Shown here piece after piece: positions 26,401 through 35,043 of a stretch of DNA of 64,000 nt; position 1 is the stretch's first letter; every line of letters begins with the position of its first letter. The stretch comes from Taibaiella sp. (GTDB lineage: Bacteria; Bacteroidota; Bacteroidia; Chitinophagales; Chitinophagaceae): positions 124,001 through 188,000 of the forward strand of contig JAHBTQ010000001.1 of assembly GCA_019638495.1 (NCBI GenBank). Direction: 5' to 3'. Both the position numbers and the translations under genes were made by a program. The notes below the pieces were generated by a model. That model did no database searches and was not told the DNA's origin. It saw only the letters and a list, made by a program, of their open reading frames with translations.

Positions 26401-29400
26401 ACCACTCCGGTGGCAGTACCAATATCCGCAACGCTTACATCGCTGCTACTCCACGAGCCACCCGTTGTCACATTGCTCAATATTTGCGTAAAGCCCTGGC
26501 ACACAGAAAGTGTACCATCTATTGGCTGCGGTGTTGGGTTAATTGTAATTACCCTGGTAGTAAAGCAGCCTGTAGGCAATGTATAGGTTACATCCACGGT
26601 ACCGGCAGTTACACTCGATAGCGTACCGGATGTAGATCCAATAACAGCGATCAGTATGTTACCTGTCGACCACAACCCTCCCGGAGTTGCACTCGTGTAG
26701 GTAGTCGTGTCATTCAGACAGATATTGTAATTGCCAACGATTGTGTCAGGCAATGGATTCACTGTAATAATGGTAGTAGTGAAGCAGGTCGTTGACGGAT
26801 CGGTATAGGTTACCGTTGCCGTTCCACCCGCAGCACCTACTGCAGTAACAACGCCTGTTGGGCTTATTGTTGCTACGGTAGTCGGAGCAATGCTCCAAAT
26901 TCCGCCCGGTGTTGCGCTGCTCAGTGTTGTACTATAAGTGTGGCAAATAACGCCGACACCAACGATCGCTGAAGGAAGGTCGTTGACCGTTACAGTTGTA
27001 GTCGCGATACAGCCCGTAGGCAGCGTGTATGTGAAGTTCTCTGTGCCACCCATAATACCCGTTACCACACCTGTAGTTGGGTTCACTGTAGCCACAGTGC
27101 CACCACCACTCCATGTGCCACCTCCCGGCGAGCTGGAAAGGGTAAGCGTATTACCTGCACATATCACCCCACCGGAGGTCGCCGTTATGGCGCCCGGTAG
27201 CGGATTCACGGTCACTACCGCAGTTGTAATACAGCCTGTAGCCGCAGCGGTAAAGGTAATCGTACTTGTACCGGCACTAATGCCCGTAAATACCCCGGTT
27301 GTACTATTAATAGTACCCACCGATGGCGTACTACTGCTCCATGTGCCACCACCCACAGTAAAGTTCAGCAGCGTAATGGAAGAGCCGGCACACACCTGCG
27401 TAGGACCGGAAATAGCGGCCGGCAATGGCTGCACCGTCACTACCGCCGTGCTGCGGCAGGTTGTTGCCAGTGTATAAGTAATGAATGTTGTACCCGTGGC
27501 CACACCTGTTACTACTCCGGTCAGTGACCCGATAGTAGCGATAGATGAGTTAGCACTAACCCAGAGACCACCGGTTGGAGAACCTGTGAGCGGAGCCGCA
27601 ACACCTGGGCAAACTAATACTGATCCGATAATTGCTGGCAGCGGATATACCGTTACGTTCACCGTACGGAAACATCCTGAAGGAAGCACATAGTCAATCG
27701 CAGTTACGCCTGCGGCATTACCGCTTACCACACCACCGGTGCCTACTGTAGCTACTACAGTATTTGCACTTACCCATGCTCCACCGGGGAACAGGTTCGA
27801 AAGCGTTGTCGTGTTGCCTTCGCACATATATAGTGTACCGGTGATGGCCGGTGGCACAGCGCTTACGGTAACAGTTGCATAAGAAGTACAACCAGAAGCT
27901 GTAGTATAAGTAATGTTAGCAGTGCCTGCATTGATACCCGTTACAAGACCTGTACCCATAAACACCTTAGCAACGATCGTGTCGCTGGATGTCCATGTAC
28001 CACCGGGAAGAGGTGGAGTTAATGTAGTAGTACCACCAACACATATACCTAGGCTTCCGGTAGGTGGCGCAGGAATTGCATCAACCGTACCTGTTGTTAC
28101 AGACATACAGCCTGTTGGCAGTGTATAAGAGATAAGAACCGTACCCGGAGCCACGCCGCAGAACAGACCGGTAGTACTACCCATTGTTGCTATGGCAATA
28201 TCAGAGCTGCTCCACGTACCGCCCGGTGTAGGGTTGGTAAGAGTTTTGCAGAAGCCGATACATGTAGCAGGGAAGCCACCAATAGGACCGGGAAGTGGGT
28301 TCACTGTCACAACAACAGTAGTGAAGCAACCTGTAGGCAGCGTGAATGTTATTGTTGCAACGCCTGCATTGATACCTGTTACAACACCTGTTACAGAGTT
28401 GATACCTGCTATGGACGCATTGCTGGTACTCCACGTACCCGGTCCACCCGGAGAGGCATTGCTGAGGGTGATGGTGGAACCAACGCAAACAACCGGCGTG
28501 CCATCAATTGGCAGTGGCAGCGGATTCACCGTTACACTCCTTGCACGGGTACATCCCGTAGCCAGTGTATAATTAATTACGGTTACCCCACCCGGAGTAA
28601 GACCTGTAAAGAAACCTGTCGTTGCATCGATAGTTCCCACAGGTGGTATGGAGCTCGACCATGTGCCACCCGAAGTAGATGATCCGAATGTAGTACTGGT
28701 ACCAAAGCACACGCCATCTGGCCCGGTAATATAACCTGGTAGTGGGTTCACTGTCATTACTGCCAGCGTTGCACAGCCCGTTGAGAATGTATACGCTATA
28801 ATCGTAGTACCGGCAATGGTATCCGCATCAAATGCGCCTGTACCCGGATCGATAGTGCCTATCGCCGGATTGCTCGAAGACCATGTGCCACCTACAGAAG
28901 TTGTAGACAATGTTGTGCTTTGTCCGGCGCACAAAGCGAGTGTACCGGTAATAGGTGCAGGCATTGGTTCTACAGAAACATCATAAGTAGCAAAGCAACC
29001 ACCCGGAGTAGTGTAGCTGATGGTGGCAGTGGTGCCCACGGTTACACCGGTTACAACACCGGTAGTAGAAACAACAGATGCATTTCCCGGTGCACTGCTG
29101 CTCCAGGTACCGCCTGCAGTACCATTACTTAGTGTTAGTGTCTGGCCGTCACACACAACGTGTGTTGAACCCGTTATCGCAGTCGGCGCCGCCAGCGCGT
29201 TAACAGTAGTATGCGCGAAGCAGCCACCGCCCAGCGTATAAGTTACATCTATAACGCCGATCCCGGTACCACAAAGGTTTCCGGTAGACGGGTTGATAGT
29301 AGCAAGTGACGGTGGAGTCAATGTCCAGGTACCACCCGCGGTAGCATTTGAAAGTGTGATGCAACTTCCGTTACATACAGTTGATGGGCCGGTGATCGCC

Positions 29401-31049
29401 GCAGGCACAGTGTTAACTGTTACTACTACTGCCGCTCCGCAACCTGCAAGATTATAGCTTATGGTTGCTGTGCCCACGCCCAAACCTGTTACAACACCAC
29501 TGGTGCTGCCAACGTTCGCGATAACTCCGGGAGCCAGGCTGCTCCACAATCCGCCTGCCGGTGTTGCCGTCAGCGTTGTTGTGGACCCAACGCACAATGC
29601 GAGAGAACCTGATATTGCCGGTGTAGCCACCACTGTCACTGTTGTAGAAGTAGTACATCCACCTGCTGTTGCTGTAAAGATGATCGTATCAACTCCGGGA
29701 GTAGAAGTTGTTGTAAATAGGCCGGACGTCGCATCGATAGACCCCACGATCGTATTGGTAGTGCTCCATGTACCAGATACACCGGTAGAATACAATGTGC
29801 TATTGCCGGTACAAATTGTTGATGCTCCCGTAATAGCTGGAGGCAGGGGATCTATTATTATGTCGGTGGTGCCGGTCATAGCCATAGTACATGTGCCTAT
29901 TGCTGCTACAACTGAATAAGTACCCGCAGCAGTGAAGGTGCCAAGTGGCAACGCAGCGCCCGTTCCCGCAACAGTGGTAACGAGGGAAGCGCCGTTGTAA
30001 ATACTGTAAATCGCTGCCGTCTCAGAACCTGATAACGTTAATGCTATACCTGCGCCACCGGCACAGTAGTGTTGCGCACCTGTAGGATCTAATGAGAACA
30101 CAGTCGGCATCGGGTTCACCGTCACGTTCTTCGACGCAGTACAACCCGCAGCATTTGTGTTTACGATTGTAGTAGTTCCTGTACCGGGACCGGCGGGGCC
30201 AAAGACACCGGATACAGCATCTATCGTTCCAACGCCAGGGTTAGTTGTTGTCCACGTACCACCGAATGGTGCTGCCGACAAACTGTAAGTTGCTGTTGCA
30301 CCTACACACACACTTGATGGGCCTGAAATAGGCGCCGGCAGTGCGTTTACAGTAGCTAGAAGTGTTGAAAAACAACCGTTTGAAATAGTGTAAGAAATGT
30401 TAGTCGTTCCCGCTGCAATACCTGTGAATACGCCTGTAGGGCTGATAGTACCTGCACCTGGCAGCGAGCTCATCCATGTGCCACCTGAGGGTGTCGCATT
30501 TACGGTTACAAACTGGCCGGCACAAATGTTAACAGGACCACCGGTTATAGGGCCGGGAGCAGGGCAAACGTTGAACACAGCAGGGGCAGTGGTCATCGTT
30601 GGCCCACCGCTACACTGGTTTACTATGCCGCTGAGACGAAAACGATAGCGAAGCTCATAACAAGTTGTAGTAGTGTTAATCAGTGGAGGGGTGTTATAAA
30701 CGAAAGTCGTTGAAGGGAAACCAAATGTACTTGTGTCAATTGGGTGCCAGCTTAGGCCACCATCGCTCGAAGAATCGAGAACATAGGTAGCACTCCAATC
30801 CGGATTGGCGTTTGTGCCGGTAGCAAAGGTGAGCGTTAAAACACCGCTGTTCCCGCTACATACCGTTTGCGGCAAACCGATTGTGGGTGACGGTGTAGCA
30901 TTCGATAAACATGCCCCTGCATATGCGCTATCTGACGCAAGCGCAGACACCAGTGCCACTAAGCCAAATAACAATCCGACGCGCTTTGCTTTATTGCTGA
31001 TAGAGTCAACCGATAAGAATCTGAATCGCGCTCGTAAGAAATTGTTCAT
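23436..31049 (-). CDS. Giant Ig-like-repeat surface protein with gliding-motility-type C-terminal domain
   Basis: The 2,537-residue protein runs from an ATG at 31049 with an AAAAAGGTAGT ribosome-site-like leader; an in-frame extension to 31244 lacks family character. A signal peptide ends near residue 44 (SAYA). About 24 tandem modules of 72-80 residues follow, most with I.G...VC.G...TLS...PGGTWSSS...VATI...TGVVTG...GT..ITYTLPTGC....VTVNPLP, each carrying two conserved cysteines. About five PKD-like modules come next (for example ASTYSWSPSTGIS). The last about 90 residues (VFIPNTFTPNGDGLNDRFYV... YNRWGELVYE) are the CHU_C/type B T9SS domain. It is likely a surface adhesin or SprB-like gliding protein, exported with the PorP/SprF partner downstream. 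Confidence 0.9.
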   Translation of the reverse strand: MNNFLRARFRFLSVDSISNKAKRVGLLFGLVALVSALASDSAYAGACLSNATPSPTIGLPQTVCSGNSGVLTLTFATGTNANPDWSATYVLDSSSDGGLSWHPIDTSTFGFPSTTFVYNTPPLINTTTTCYELRYRFRLSGIVNQCSGGPTMTTAPAVFNVCPAPGPITGGPVNICAGQFVTVNATPSGGTWMSSLPGAGTISPTGVFTGIAAGTTNISYTISNGCFSTLLATVNALPAPISGPSSVCVGATATYSLSAAPFGGTWTTTNPGVGTIDAVSGVFGPAGPGTGTTTIVNTNAAGCTASKNVTVNPMPTVFSLDPTGAQHYCAGGAGIALTLSGSETAAIYSIYNGASLVTTVAGTGAALPLGTFTAAGTYSVVAAIGTCTMAMTGTTDIIIDPLPPAITGASTICTGNSTLYSTGVSGTWSTTNTIVGSIDATSGLFTTTSTPGVDTIIFTATAGGCTTSTTVTVVATPAISGSLALCVGSTTTLTATPAGGLWSSLAPGVIANVGSTSGVVTGLGVGTATISYNLAGCGAAVVVTVNTVPAAITGPSTVCNGSCITLSNATAGGTWTLTPPSLATINPSTGNLCGTGIGVIDVTYTLGGGCFAHTTVNALAAPTAITGSTHVVCDGQTLTLSNGTAGGTWSSSAPGNASVVSTTGVVTGVTVGTTATISYTTPGGCFATYDVSVEPMPAPITGTLALCAGQSTTLSTTSVGGTWSSSNPAIGTIDPGTGAFDADTIAGTTIIAYTFSTGCATLAVMTVNPLPGYITGPDGVCFGTSTTFGSSTSGGTWSSSIPPVGTIDATTGFFTGLTPGGVTVINYTLATGCTRARSVTVNPLPLPIDGTPVVCVGSTITLSNASPGGPGTWSTSNASIAGINSVTGVVTGINAGVATITFTLPTGCFTTVVVTVNPLPGPIGGFPATCIGFCKTLTNPTPGGTWSSSDIAIATMGSTTGLFCGVAPGTVLISYTLPTGCMSVTTGTVDAIPAPPTGSLGICVGGTTTLTPPLPGGTWTSSDTIVAKVFMGTGLVTGINAGTANITYTTASGCTSYATVTVSAVPPAITGTLYMCEGNTTTLSNLFPGGAWVSANTVVATVGTGGVVSGNAAGVTAIDYVLPSGCFRTVNVTVYPLPAIIGSVLVCPGVAAPLTGSPTGGLWVSANSSIATIGSLTGVVTGVATGTTFITYTLATTCRSTAVVTVQPLPAAISGPTQVCAGSSITLLNFTVGGGTWSSSTPSVGTINSTTGVFTGISAGTSTITFTAAATGCITTAVVTVNPLPGAITATSGGVICAGNTLTLSSSPGGGTWSGGGTVATVNPTTGVVTGIMGGTENFTYTLPTGCIATTTVTVNDLPSAIVGVGVICHTYSTTLSSATPGGIWSIAPTTVATISPTGVVTAVGAAGGTATVTYTDPSTTCFTTTIITVNPLPDTIVGNYNICLNDTTTYTSATPGGLWSTGNILIAVIGSTSGTLSSVTAGTVDVTYTLPTGCFTTRVITINPTPQPIDGTLSVCQGFTQILSNVTTGGSWSSSDVSVADIGTATGVVLGVSPGVAFITYTLPSSCPRVVQFTVNPNPAPIGGPLSFCKGDTVVLTSATPGGTWSSIDPSVAFIFMPTGQTIGINTGTDTIYYILPTGCFAKTVVTVNPVPTATTIVGPRAVCIGSSATLFNPPFPGGIWSTVSTTIVTVNPFTGTYTGVGVGTDFITYTLPTGCDTFVQVTVNPLPTAITGPGAVCVNDTITLASTPGGGTWSSSVPAVGSIDGTTGRLVGLSAGTTVVTYKLLSTGCEITRVITVNPLPTPIVGPDHVCVTNSILVSSAPPGGTWFLSPAVSSPGSATITIVSATLDTARVTGVTIGLVNVTYQLPTGCQSIKEISIDPNPNPILGKDTVCEGDTIHFNSAPLTPPIVGEWYSSNPSVGSIDTTTGVFTGLTAGTTTVTYIFSTGCFATRQVTVHPLPGTITVLPDICETYTTIATNPTAGGKWSVSDTLIATIDETTGLITGVSPGTAIISYRLITSCYVTAMVNIRPLPVVTVNAPSIICKHASTTLTATGASTYSWSPSTGISPLPPDGATAVANPTITTTYTVIGTSAYGCKDTTTVTVLIDSFLNNIAVTGRDSICLGDCSVLIATGRQGTFFSWKPATGLSCTICDTTTACPPVGANPYVMVAVDSLGCRDSLTFTVTVLPLPVINVSPTPAIVCNGSTTQLHAVDALATSAYPTRFAWFPNAFISCDTCADPIFSNTTNLVYRVTGITPFGCMDSLRIPVTVLDSSFNSISRDTVICRGDEAKLTVISFNPDGSRSDYLWLNSVPESLKYNPSIIVSPENTTTYAVAVTPNVCWPDTLYTTVVVADRPQIKLVPGDKNVATGTQVTLTGSIENEMIISSYAWSSTGYLSCDTCYSTIAIPTVTTTYTFTATSQYGCTSSATMTLTVGCEEAQVFIPNTFTPNGDGLNDRFYVSAKGISKITKFLIYNRWGELVYERYNIQANDAAAGWDGQYKGVVLPPDVFVYVVEATCNLGEEFKYKGDISIVR

Positions 31050-31612
31050 ACTACCTTTTTTATAAAAATTTCCTGTTCCACCCGGGTTGCACCGGACGTT
31101 ATAGTTATCCACCTCACCGCCTCTGTCCGCACTATGGACATGACACGGCATAAACAATTGAAACCCCTTCAAAACAATACACTTTACCCGTGTAGCGAAC
31201 ACACTTTTGTTAAAAAAAGTGTCCGCAAAACAGCGAGTAAACATACTAAAATTAATATGCAGTCGGAAAAGTACACCATTTTTTCCGAAATTTCATAACG
31301 GAATTATAAAATCGCAATACCTTCCTCGCCGTCAAAAAATACATTTCAAAAAACCTATAATCTTCCCAATTGCCAACAGTGAAAATCACTGAACGACAAC
31401 ACGTCATTTTGCTTCTTACAAATAAAAATTACACACATACATCACACTTCCCCTACTCGCAATAACAGTGAACATTTTCTCCTAATGCTTCTTGGCGCTG
31501 GAGGCTGCTGCGCACAAAATGATGCATTGGTATAAAAGGCGTAAAAACAGCAACTGTTGTTAGTTGCTGTTAAAAATTTTTGAAACCCTAAAGTGTTGAA
31601 ATGGACATGAAT
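31050..31612. other. AT-rich upstream region of the giant gene
   Basis: No gene was found in these 563 bp between murA and the giant gene. It should hold the promoter of the giant-protein operon, but I could not assign a TAnnTTTG box with confidence. The murA terminator lies at its right end. Confidence 0.5.
31541..31571 (-). terminator. Terminator after murA
   Basis: AACAGCAACT (31546-31555) pairs perfectly with AGTTGCTGTT (31562-31571). On the minus strand the stem is followed by TTTTTAC, 42 bp past the murA stop codon. Confidence 0.75.
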
Positions 31613-32917
31613 TTAGATGCGCCTTATGTCCGCTCCGAGGGCATTCAGCCGCTCGTCTATCCGCTCGTATCCCCTGTCTATCTGGTGAATATTCTGGATA
31701 GTGCTCTTTCCCTGCGCCGAAAGCGCTGCAATAAGCATCGATACACCGGCACGAATATCAGGTGAAACCATATTTATTCCCCTCAAAGACAATTGTTTGT
31801 CAAGACCAATTACAACTGCTCTGTGCGGATCGCACAGCACTATCTGGGCACCCATTTCTATCAGTTTGTCCACGAAGAACAGGCGGCTTTCAAACATCTT
31901 CTGGTGCACAAGCACAGTCCCTTTGGCTTGGGTGGCCACCACCAGTATGATGCTCAGCAGGTCCGGCGTAAACCCGGGCCATGGGTGGTCATATACCGTG
32001 AGGATCGACCCATCTATAAATTTCTGTATGCGATAGTGCTCCTGTGCCGGAACGAAAATGTCATTGTCCTTAATTTCCATTTGGATACCCAGCCGGCGGA
32101 ACACATCCGGTATCAGCCCTAACTGGTGCACATCAGCATTGCGTATCGTGATCTCGCTCTGGGTCATCGCCGCAAGACCGATGAATGAACCCACCTCGAT
32201 CATATCAGCCAAAAGACGATGCGTACACCCTCCCAGCTTACCCACACCCTCTATTACTAGCAGGTTAGAGCTGATGCCACTTATTCTCGCCCCCATGCTG
32301 TTCAGCATATGGCATAGCTGCTGCACATAAGGTTCGCAGGCCGCATTATATATTGTCGTAGTCCCTTCTGCCAGCACAGCCGCCATCAGCATATTGGCAG
32401 TGCCGGTCACAGATGGCTCTTCCAGCAGCATGTTCACCCCGTGCAGCCCATGGCCATCAAGTGAAAATAGCTGACTATCGTTGTCGTAAGAGAATGTCAC
32501 ACCCATCCGCTCAAATCCGAGGATATGAGTATCCAGGCGACGACGACCTATCTTATCACCACCAGGCTGCGGAATATACGCCCTGCGAAACCGTGCCAGC
32601 ATTGGCCCTGCCAGCATCACCGTACCCCTCAGTTTTCCCGACTTATTCCTGAATGCATGTGTGCTGAAGTAATCCGGGTCTATATTGTCTGCCTTCAGCA
32701 CCACGGTGTTTCGGGTGGGCCGGCTCACCTTCACACCCATATCCTCAAGCACCTCTATAAGGGCATTTACATCAGCAATGTCAGGAACATTGTTAAGCGT
32801 CACTTCCTCGTCAGTTAGCAATGCCGCGCACAGCACTTGCAGTGCTTCATTCTTCGCCCCCTGAGGCGTTATGGCGCCCGTTAGTGGCCGTCCACCAATG
32901 ATCTCAAATGCATTCAT
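31613..32917 (-). CDS. murA: UDP-N-acetylglucosamine 1-carboxyvinyltransferase
   Basis: MurA (434 residues) performs the first committed step of peptidoglycan synthesis, transferring enolpyruvate from PEP to UDP-GlcNAc. Family blocks are GAKNEALQVLCAALLT (about 20-35), the UDP-GlcNAc loop GPMLARFRRAYIPQPGGDKIGRRRLDTH (about 104-131) and DIRAGVSMLIAALSA near the end. In the loop the position that holds the PEP-binding Cys115 of E. coli MurA is Asp121 here (PGGD instead of PGGC). The start is set at ATG 32917, where the family sequence MNAFEIIGG begins. Confidence 0.95.
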   Translation of the reverse strand: MNAFEIIGGRPLTGAITPQGAKNEALQVLCAALLTDEEVTLNNVPDIADVNALIEVLEDMGVKVSRPTRNTVVLKADNIDPDYFSTHAFRNKSGKLRGTVMLAGPMLARFRRAYIPQPGGDKIGRRRLDTHILGFERMGVTFSYDNDSQLFSLDGHGLHGVNMLLEEPSVTGTANMLMAAVLAEGTTTIYNAACEPYVQQLCHMLNSMGARISGISSNLLVIEGVGKLGGCTHRLLADMIEVGSFIGLAAMTQSEITIRNADVHQLGLIPDVFRRLGIQMEIKDNDIFVPAQEHYRIQKFIDGSILTVYDHPWPGFTPDLLSIILVVATQAKGTVLVHQKMFESRLFFVDKLIEMGAQIVLCDPHRAVVIGLDKQLSLRGINMVSPDIRAGVSMLIAALSAQGKSTIQNIHQIDRGYERIDERLNALGADIRRI

Positions 32918-33015
32918 TAATGTGCAAGATACGAAATCGAATAAAGCCGCTATTCGGGTGTAACGATCTTGCAAAACCGGGCATTATTGTACTTTTACAA
33001 CGGAGAACGAACATT

Positions 33016-33576
33016 ATGAAGAACTTACAACTGATAACGTTTTTGCTACTGGCGCCGCTCTTTGTGTCTGCGCAGGACCTGACAATAAACGAAAGCCTTG
33101 AATCAATGGGCAAGACTGAACGCTGGTGCTTCTCGGCTAAATATCCTTACAAAGAAGACGTGGCCGAAGCCGTGATGGAAAAAAACATCGAAAAGGCTGG
33201 CCTGGAACGCACATCTCACAAAAAGGGCGTCAACGCTTACCAGGGAGCTGTATGGAACGAGATCAGCGATTCTAAATGCGACTACTACTACAAAACCGAA
33301 GGCAGAAAGGGAAAGACCACCATTTACTTCAGCGTGTCTAAAGGTTATGACAACTATGTCACCTCCAGCAACGACGTTGGTACGTCAAACCGTATCAAAC
33401 AATATATGCTGCACCTGCAAGACCAGATGAAGACCGCGGTAGAGATTGCCGCAGAAGAAGCTAAGCTCAAAAAAATGGCTGAGGAGAACAAGGACGCAAA
33501 AGCTGAGTTGGAAAAAGCACAAAAAGAACAAGCTGAAAAAGAAGAGAAATTAAAATCGCTGAAAAGGAAGCAGTAA
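33016..33576 (+). CDS. Secreted protein with C-terminal coiled coil, unknown function
   Basis: From the ATG at 33016 the product has 186 residues: a signal peptide (MKNLQLITFLLLAPLFVSAQ), a globular part of about 100 residues with the blocks TERWCFSAKYPYKEDVAEAV and SDSKCDYYYKTEGRKGKTTIYFSVSKGYDNYV, and a charged coiled coil from about 130 to the end (AEEAKLKKMAEENKDAKAEL...KRKQ). A possible promoter is TTG at 32969 and TACTTTTA at 32990-32997 with an 18-bp spacer, overlapping the murA start on the other strand. I do not recognise the family. Confidence 0.72.
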   Translation: MKNLQLITFLLLAPLFVSAQDLTINESLESMGKTERWCFSAKYPYKEDVAEAVMEKNIEKAGLERTSHKKGVNAYQGAVWNEISDSKCDYYYKTEGRKGKTTIYFSVSKGYDNYVTSSNDVGTSNRIKQYMLHLQDQMKTAVEIAAEEAKLKKMAEENKDAKAELEKAQKEQAEKEEKLKSLKRKQ

Positions 33577-33625
33577 ACCGGCATATATCACGGATGCTGA
33601 TTGTTTCGTAACTTTCGCAAAATAT

Positions 33626-34396
33626 ATGAGCACGCGTATTCTAACGCTTTTTGGAGAAGAGATAGTGCCGGAGCCACAAAAACCGGCAGCGAAAGGGCGT
33701 GCGAAAAAGGGAGACAAAGCCGCTTCTGCGGAAGAGCCTGCCGAAGACAAAGAGGCTAACGCGCAGCAGGAACAACAAGCTACAGCAGCAGTAGTCGCAC
33801 CCACTATAGAAGTCGTTTTTACCGAGGAATCTGTCGAGGCCATTGAACCGGCACCACCTGAAACCGTGATTGCGGAGACCGAAATACGGGTTGCCGCCCC
33901 GGTACCTGAAGAGACAAAAACAATTATAACGGAAGTAAAGACTGCTGCTGCGGACGAAACAGAGGAGACATCAACGGCGCCGCCTTTGGCAAACCCGCCT
34001 GCAAAAAAATCACGCAAACGCGCCGGTGAAGATGGCCTTCTGGCGAAACCGCAGGACGAGATCATATCCGAAGACTGGAGTGGCGACAAAAAGTACTATA
34101 CCATCGGCGAGGTGTCCGGCTTTTTCAAAGTTGCCACATCGCACATACGCTTCTGGACAAACGAGTTTAAACTAAAGGTACGTACCACCCGTAAAGGTGA
34201 CCGCCTCTACACCCCGGAACAGGTCAAAGAGTTGCGCGCCATCTATCACCTGGTTAAAGAGCGGGGCTTCACACTTTCCGGTGCCAAAACCAAGCTGAAA
34301 GAGCAAAACAAACGTGATGTAACTACCGTAGATTTGAAGACTTCACTACAGGACCTCCGTGCACGGCTCGTAATCCTCAGGGATCAGCTCACCTAG
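33626..34396 (+). CDS. MerR-family transcriptional regulator with long low-complexity N-terminus
   Basis: The 256-residue protein carries a MerR-type winged helix near the C-terminus (YYTIGEVSGFFKVATSHIRFWTNEFKLKVRTTRKGDRLYTPEQVKELRAIYHLVKERGFTLSGAKTKL, about 153-222). A short helix follows. The first about 140 residues are rich in Ala, Glu, Pro and Lys and probably disordered. MerR proteins twist promoters with long spacers in response to a ligand, but no ligand domain is visible here. It starts a plus-strand run with the thioredoxin-like, DMT-transporter and TfoX-like genes. Confidence 0.85.
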   Translation: MSTRILTLFGEEIVPEPQKPAAKGRAKKGDKAASAEEPAEDKEANAQQEQQATAAVVAPTIEVVFTEESVEAIEPAPPETVIAETEIRVAAPVPEETKTIITEVKTAAADETEETSTAPPLANPPAKKSRKRAGEDGLLAKPQDEIISEDWSGDKKYYTIGEVSGFFKVATSHIRFWTNEFKLKVRTTRKGDRLYTPEQVKELRAIYHLVKERGFTLSGAKTKLKEQNKRDVTTVDLKTSLQDLRARLVILRDQLT

Positions 34397-34416
34397 ACCA
34401 CGAAAATCTCATCATC

Positions 34417-35019
34417 ATGAAACTGGAAACACTTATTACGCTCGCACTCACAGCGCAGTGCAGCTTTGCAATAGCGCAGATACCTCCAAACATAAAACCA
34501 ATGCCGGTAACGCCGCAGGATAGCCTCACCCAGGAGATCACAACACGAGTAGCAGATTTAGAAATTTCCCGCGACCCGGAGAACGACCGCATCGTTTACA
34601 AAGGCATCTTCTCCATGCGCGACATGGAAGGTGAGCCCACCTTCTCCTGGCTACCATCGGGCATTGAGGCCTATCAACCAAAAACCGAGTCCGTCGATTA
34701 CCTGAAGCAGCACCTGCGCAACTACAGCTTACTCATATTTATGGGCACATGGTGTGGCGATACAAAAGACCTGCTGCCCAAAGCACTCAAAGTGCTGCAG
34801 GCCACAAACATAACCACCGACAACCTGATGATGGTGGGCATGGACCGGGAAAAAACAACCATCACCAAAGAGGGTAAGCGCCTAGTTCGCAGGTATAAGG
34901 CAAAATCACTACCCACATTCGTGGTACTGGACGCAGGCGGTAAAGAGGTGGGCCGCATAGTAGAAAGCGTAGACAAGAGCTTTGAAGAAGACCTTGTTGC
35001 CATCATCAGCAAAAAATAA
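34417..35019 (+). CDS. Periplasmic thioredoxin-like protein with a single-cysteine active site
   Basis: The 200-residue protein has a signal peptide ending at SFAIAQ. A thioredoxin-like core follows: LLIFMGTWCGDTKDLLPKALKVLQ (about 106-129) and the cis-Pro segment KAKSLPTFVVLDAGGKEVGRIVE (about 160). The redox motif reads Cys-Gly-Asp-Thr, so the second cysteine of CxxC is missing. A disulfide-exchange role is therefore unlikely in the usual form; a chaperone, isomerase-like or peroxidase-partner role would be possible. It is 20 bp downstream of the MerR gene. Confidence 0.82.
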   Translation: MKLETLITLALTAQCSFAIAQIPPNIKPMPVTPQDSLTQEITTRVADLEISRDPENDRIVYKGIFSMRDMEGEPTFSWLPSGIEAYQPKTESVDYLKQHLRNYSLLIFMGTWCGDTKDLLPKALKVLQATNITTDNLMMVGMDREKTTITKEGKRLVRRYKAKSLPTFVVLDAGGKEVGRIVESVDKSFEEDLVAIISKK

Positions 35020-35043
35020 CTCCACAAATACCGGAACGATTTC

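Noticed and set aside
23436..31049. Regular spacing of similar sequence as a CRISPR array or DNA satellite
   Set aside because: The about 225-bp periodicity comes from diverged protein modules in one long reading frame; there are no identical short repeats with unique spacers.
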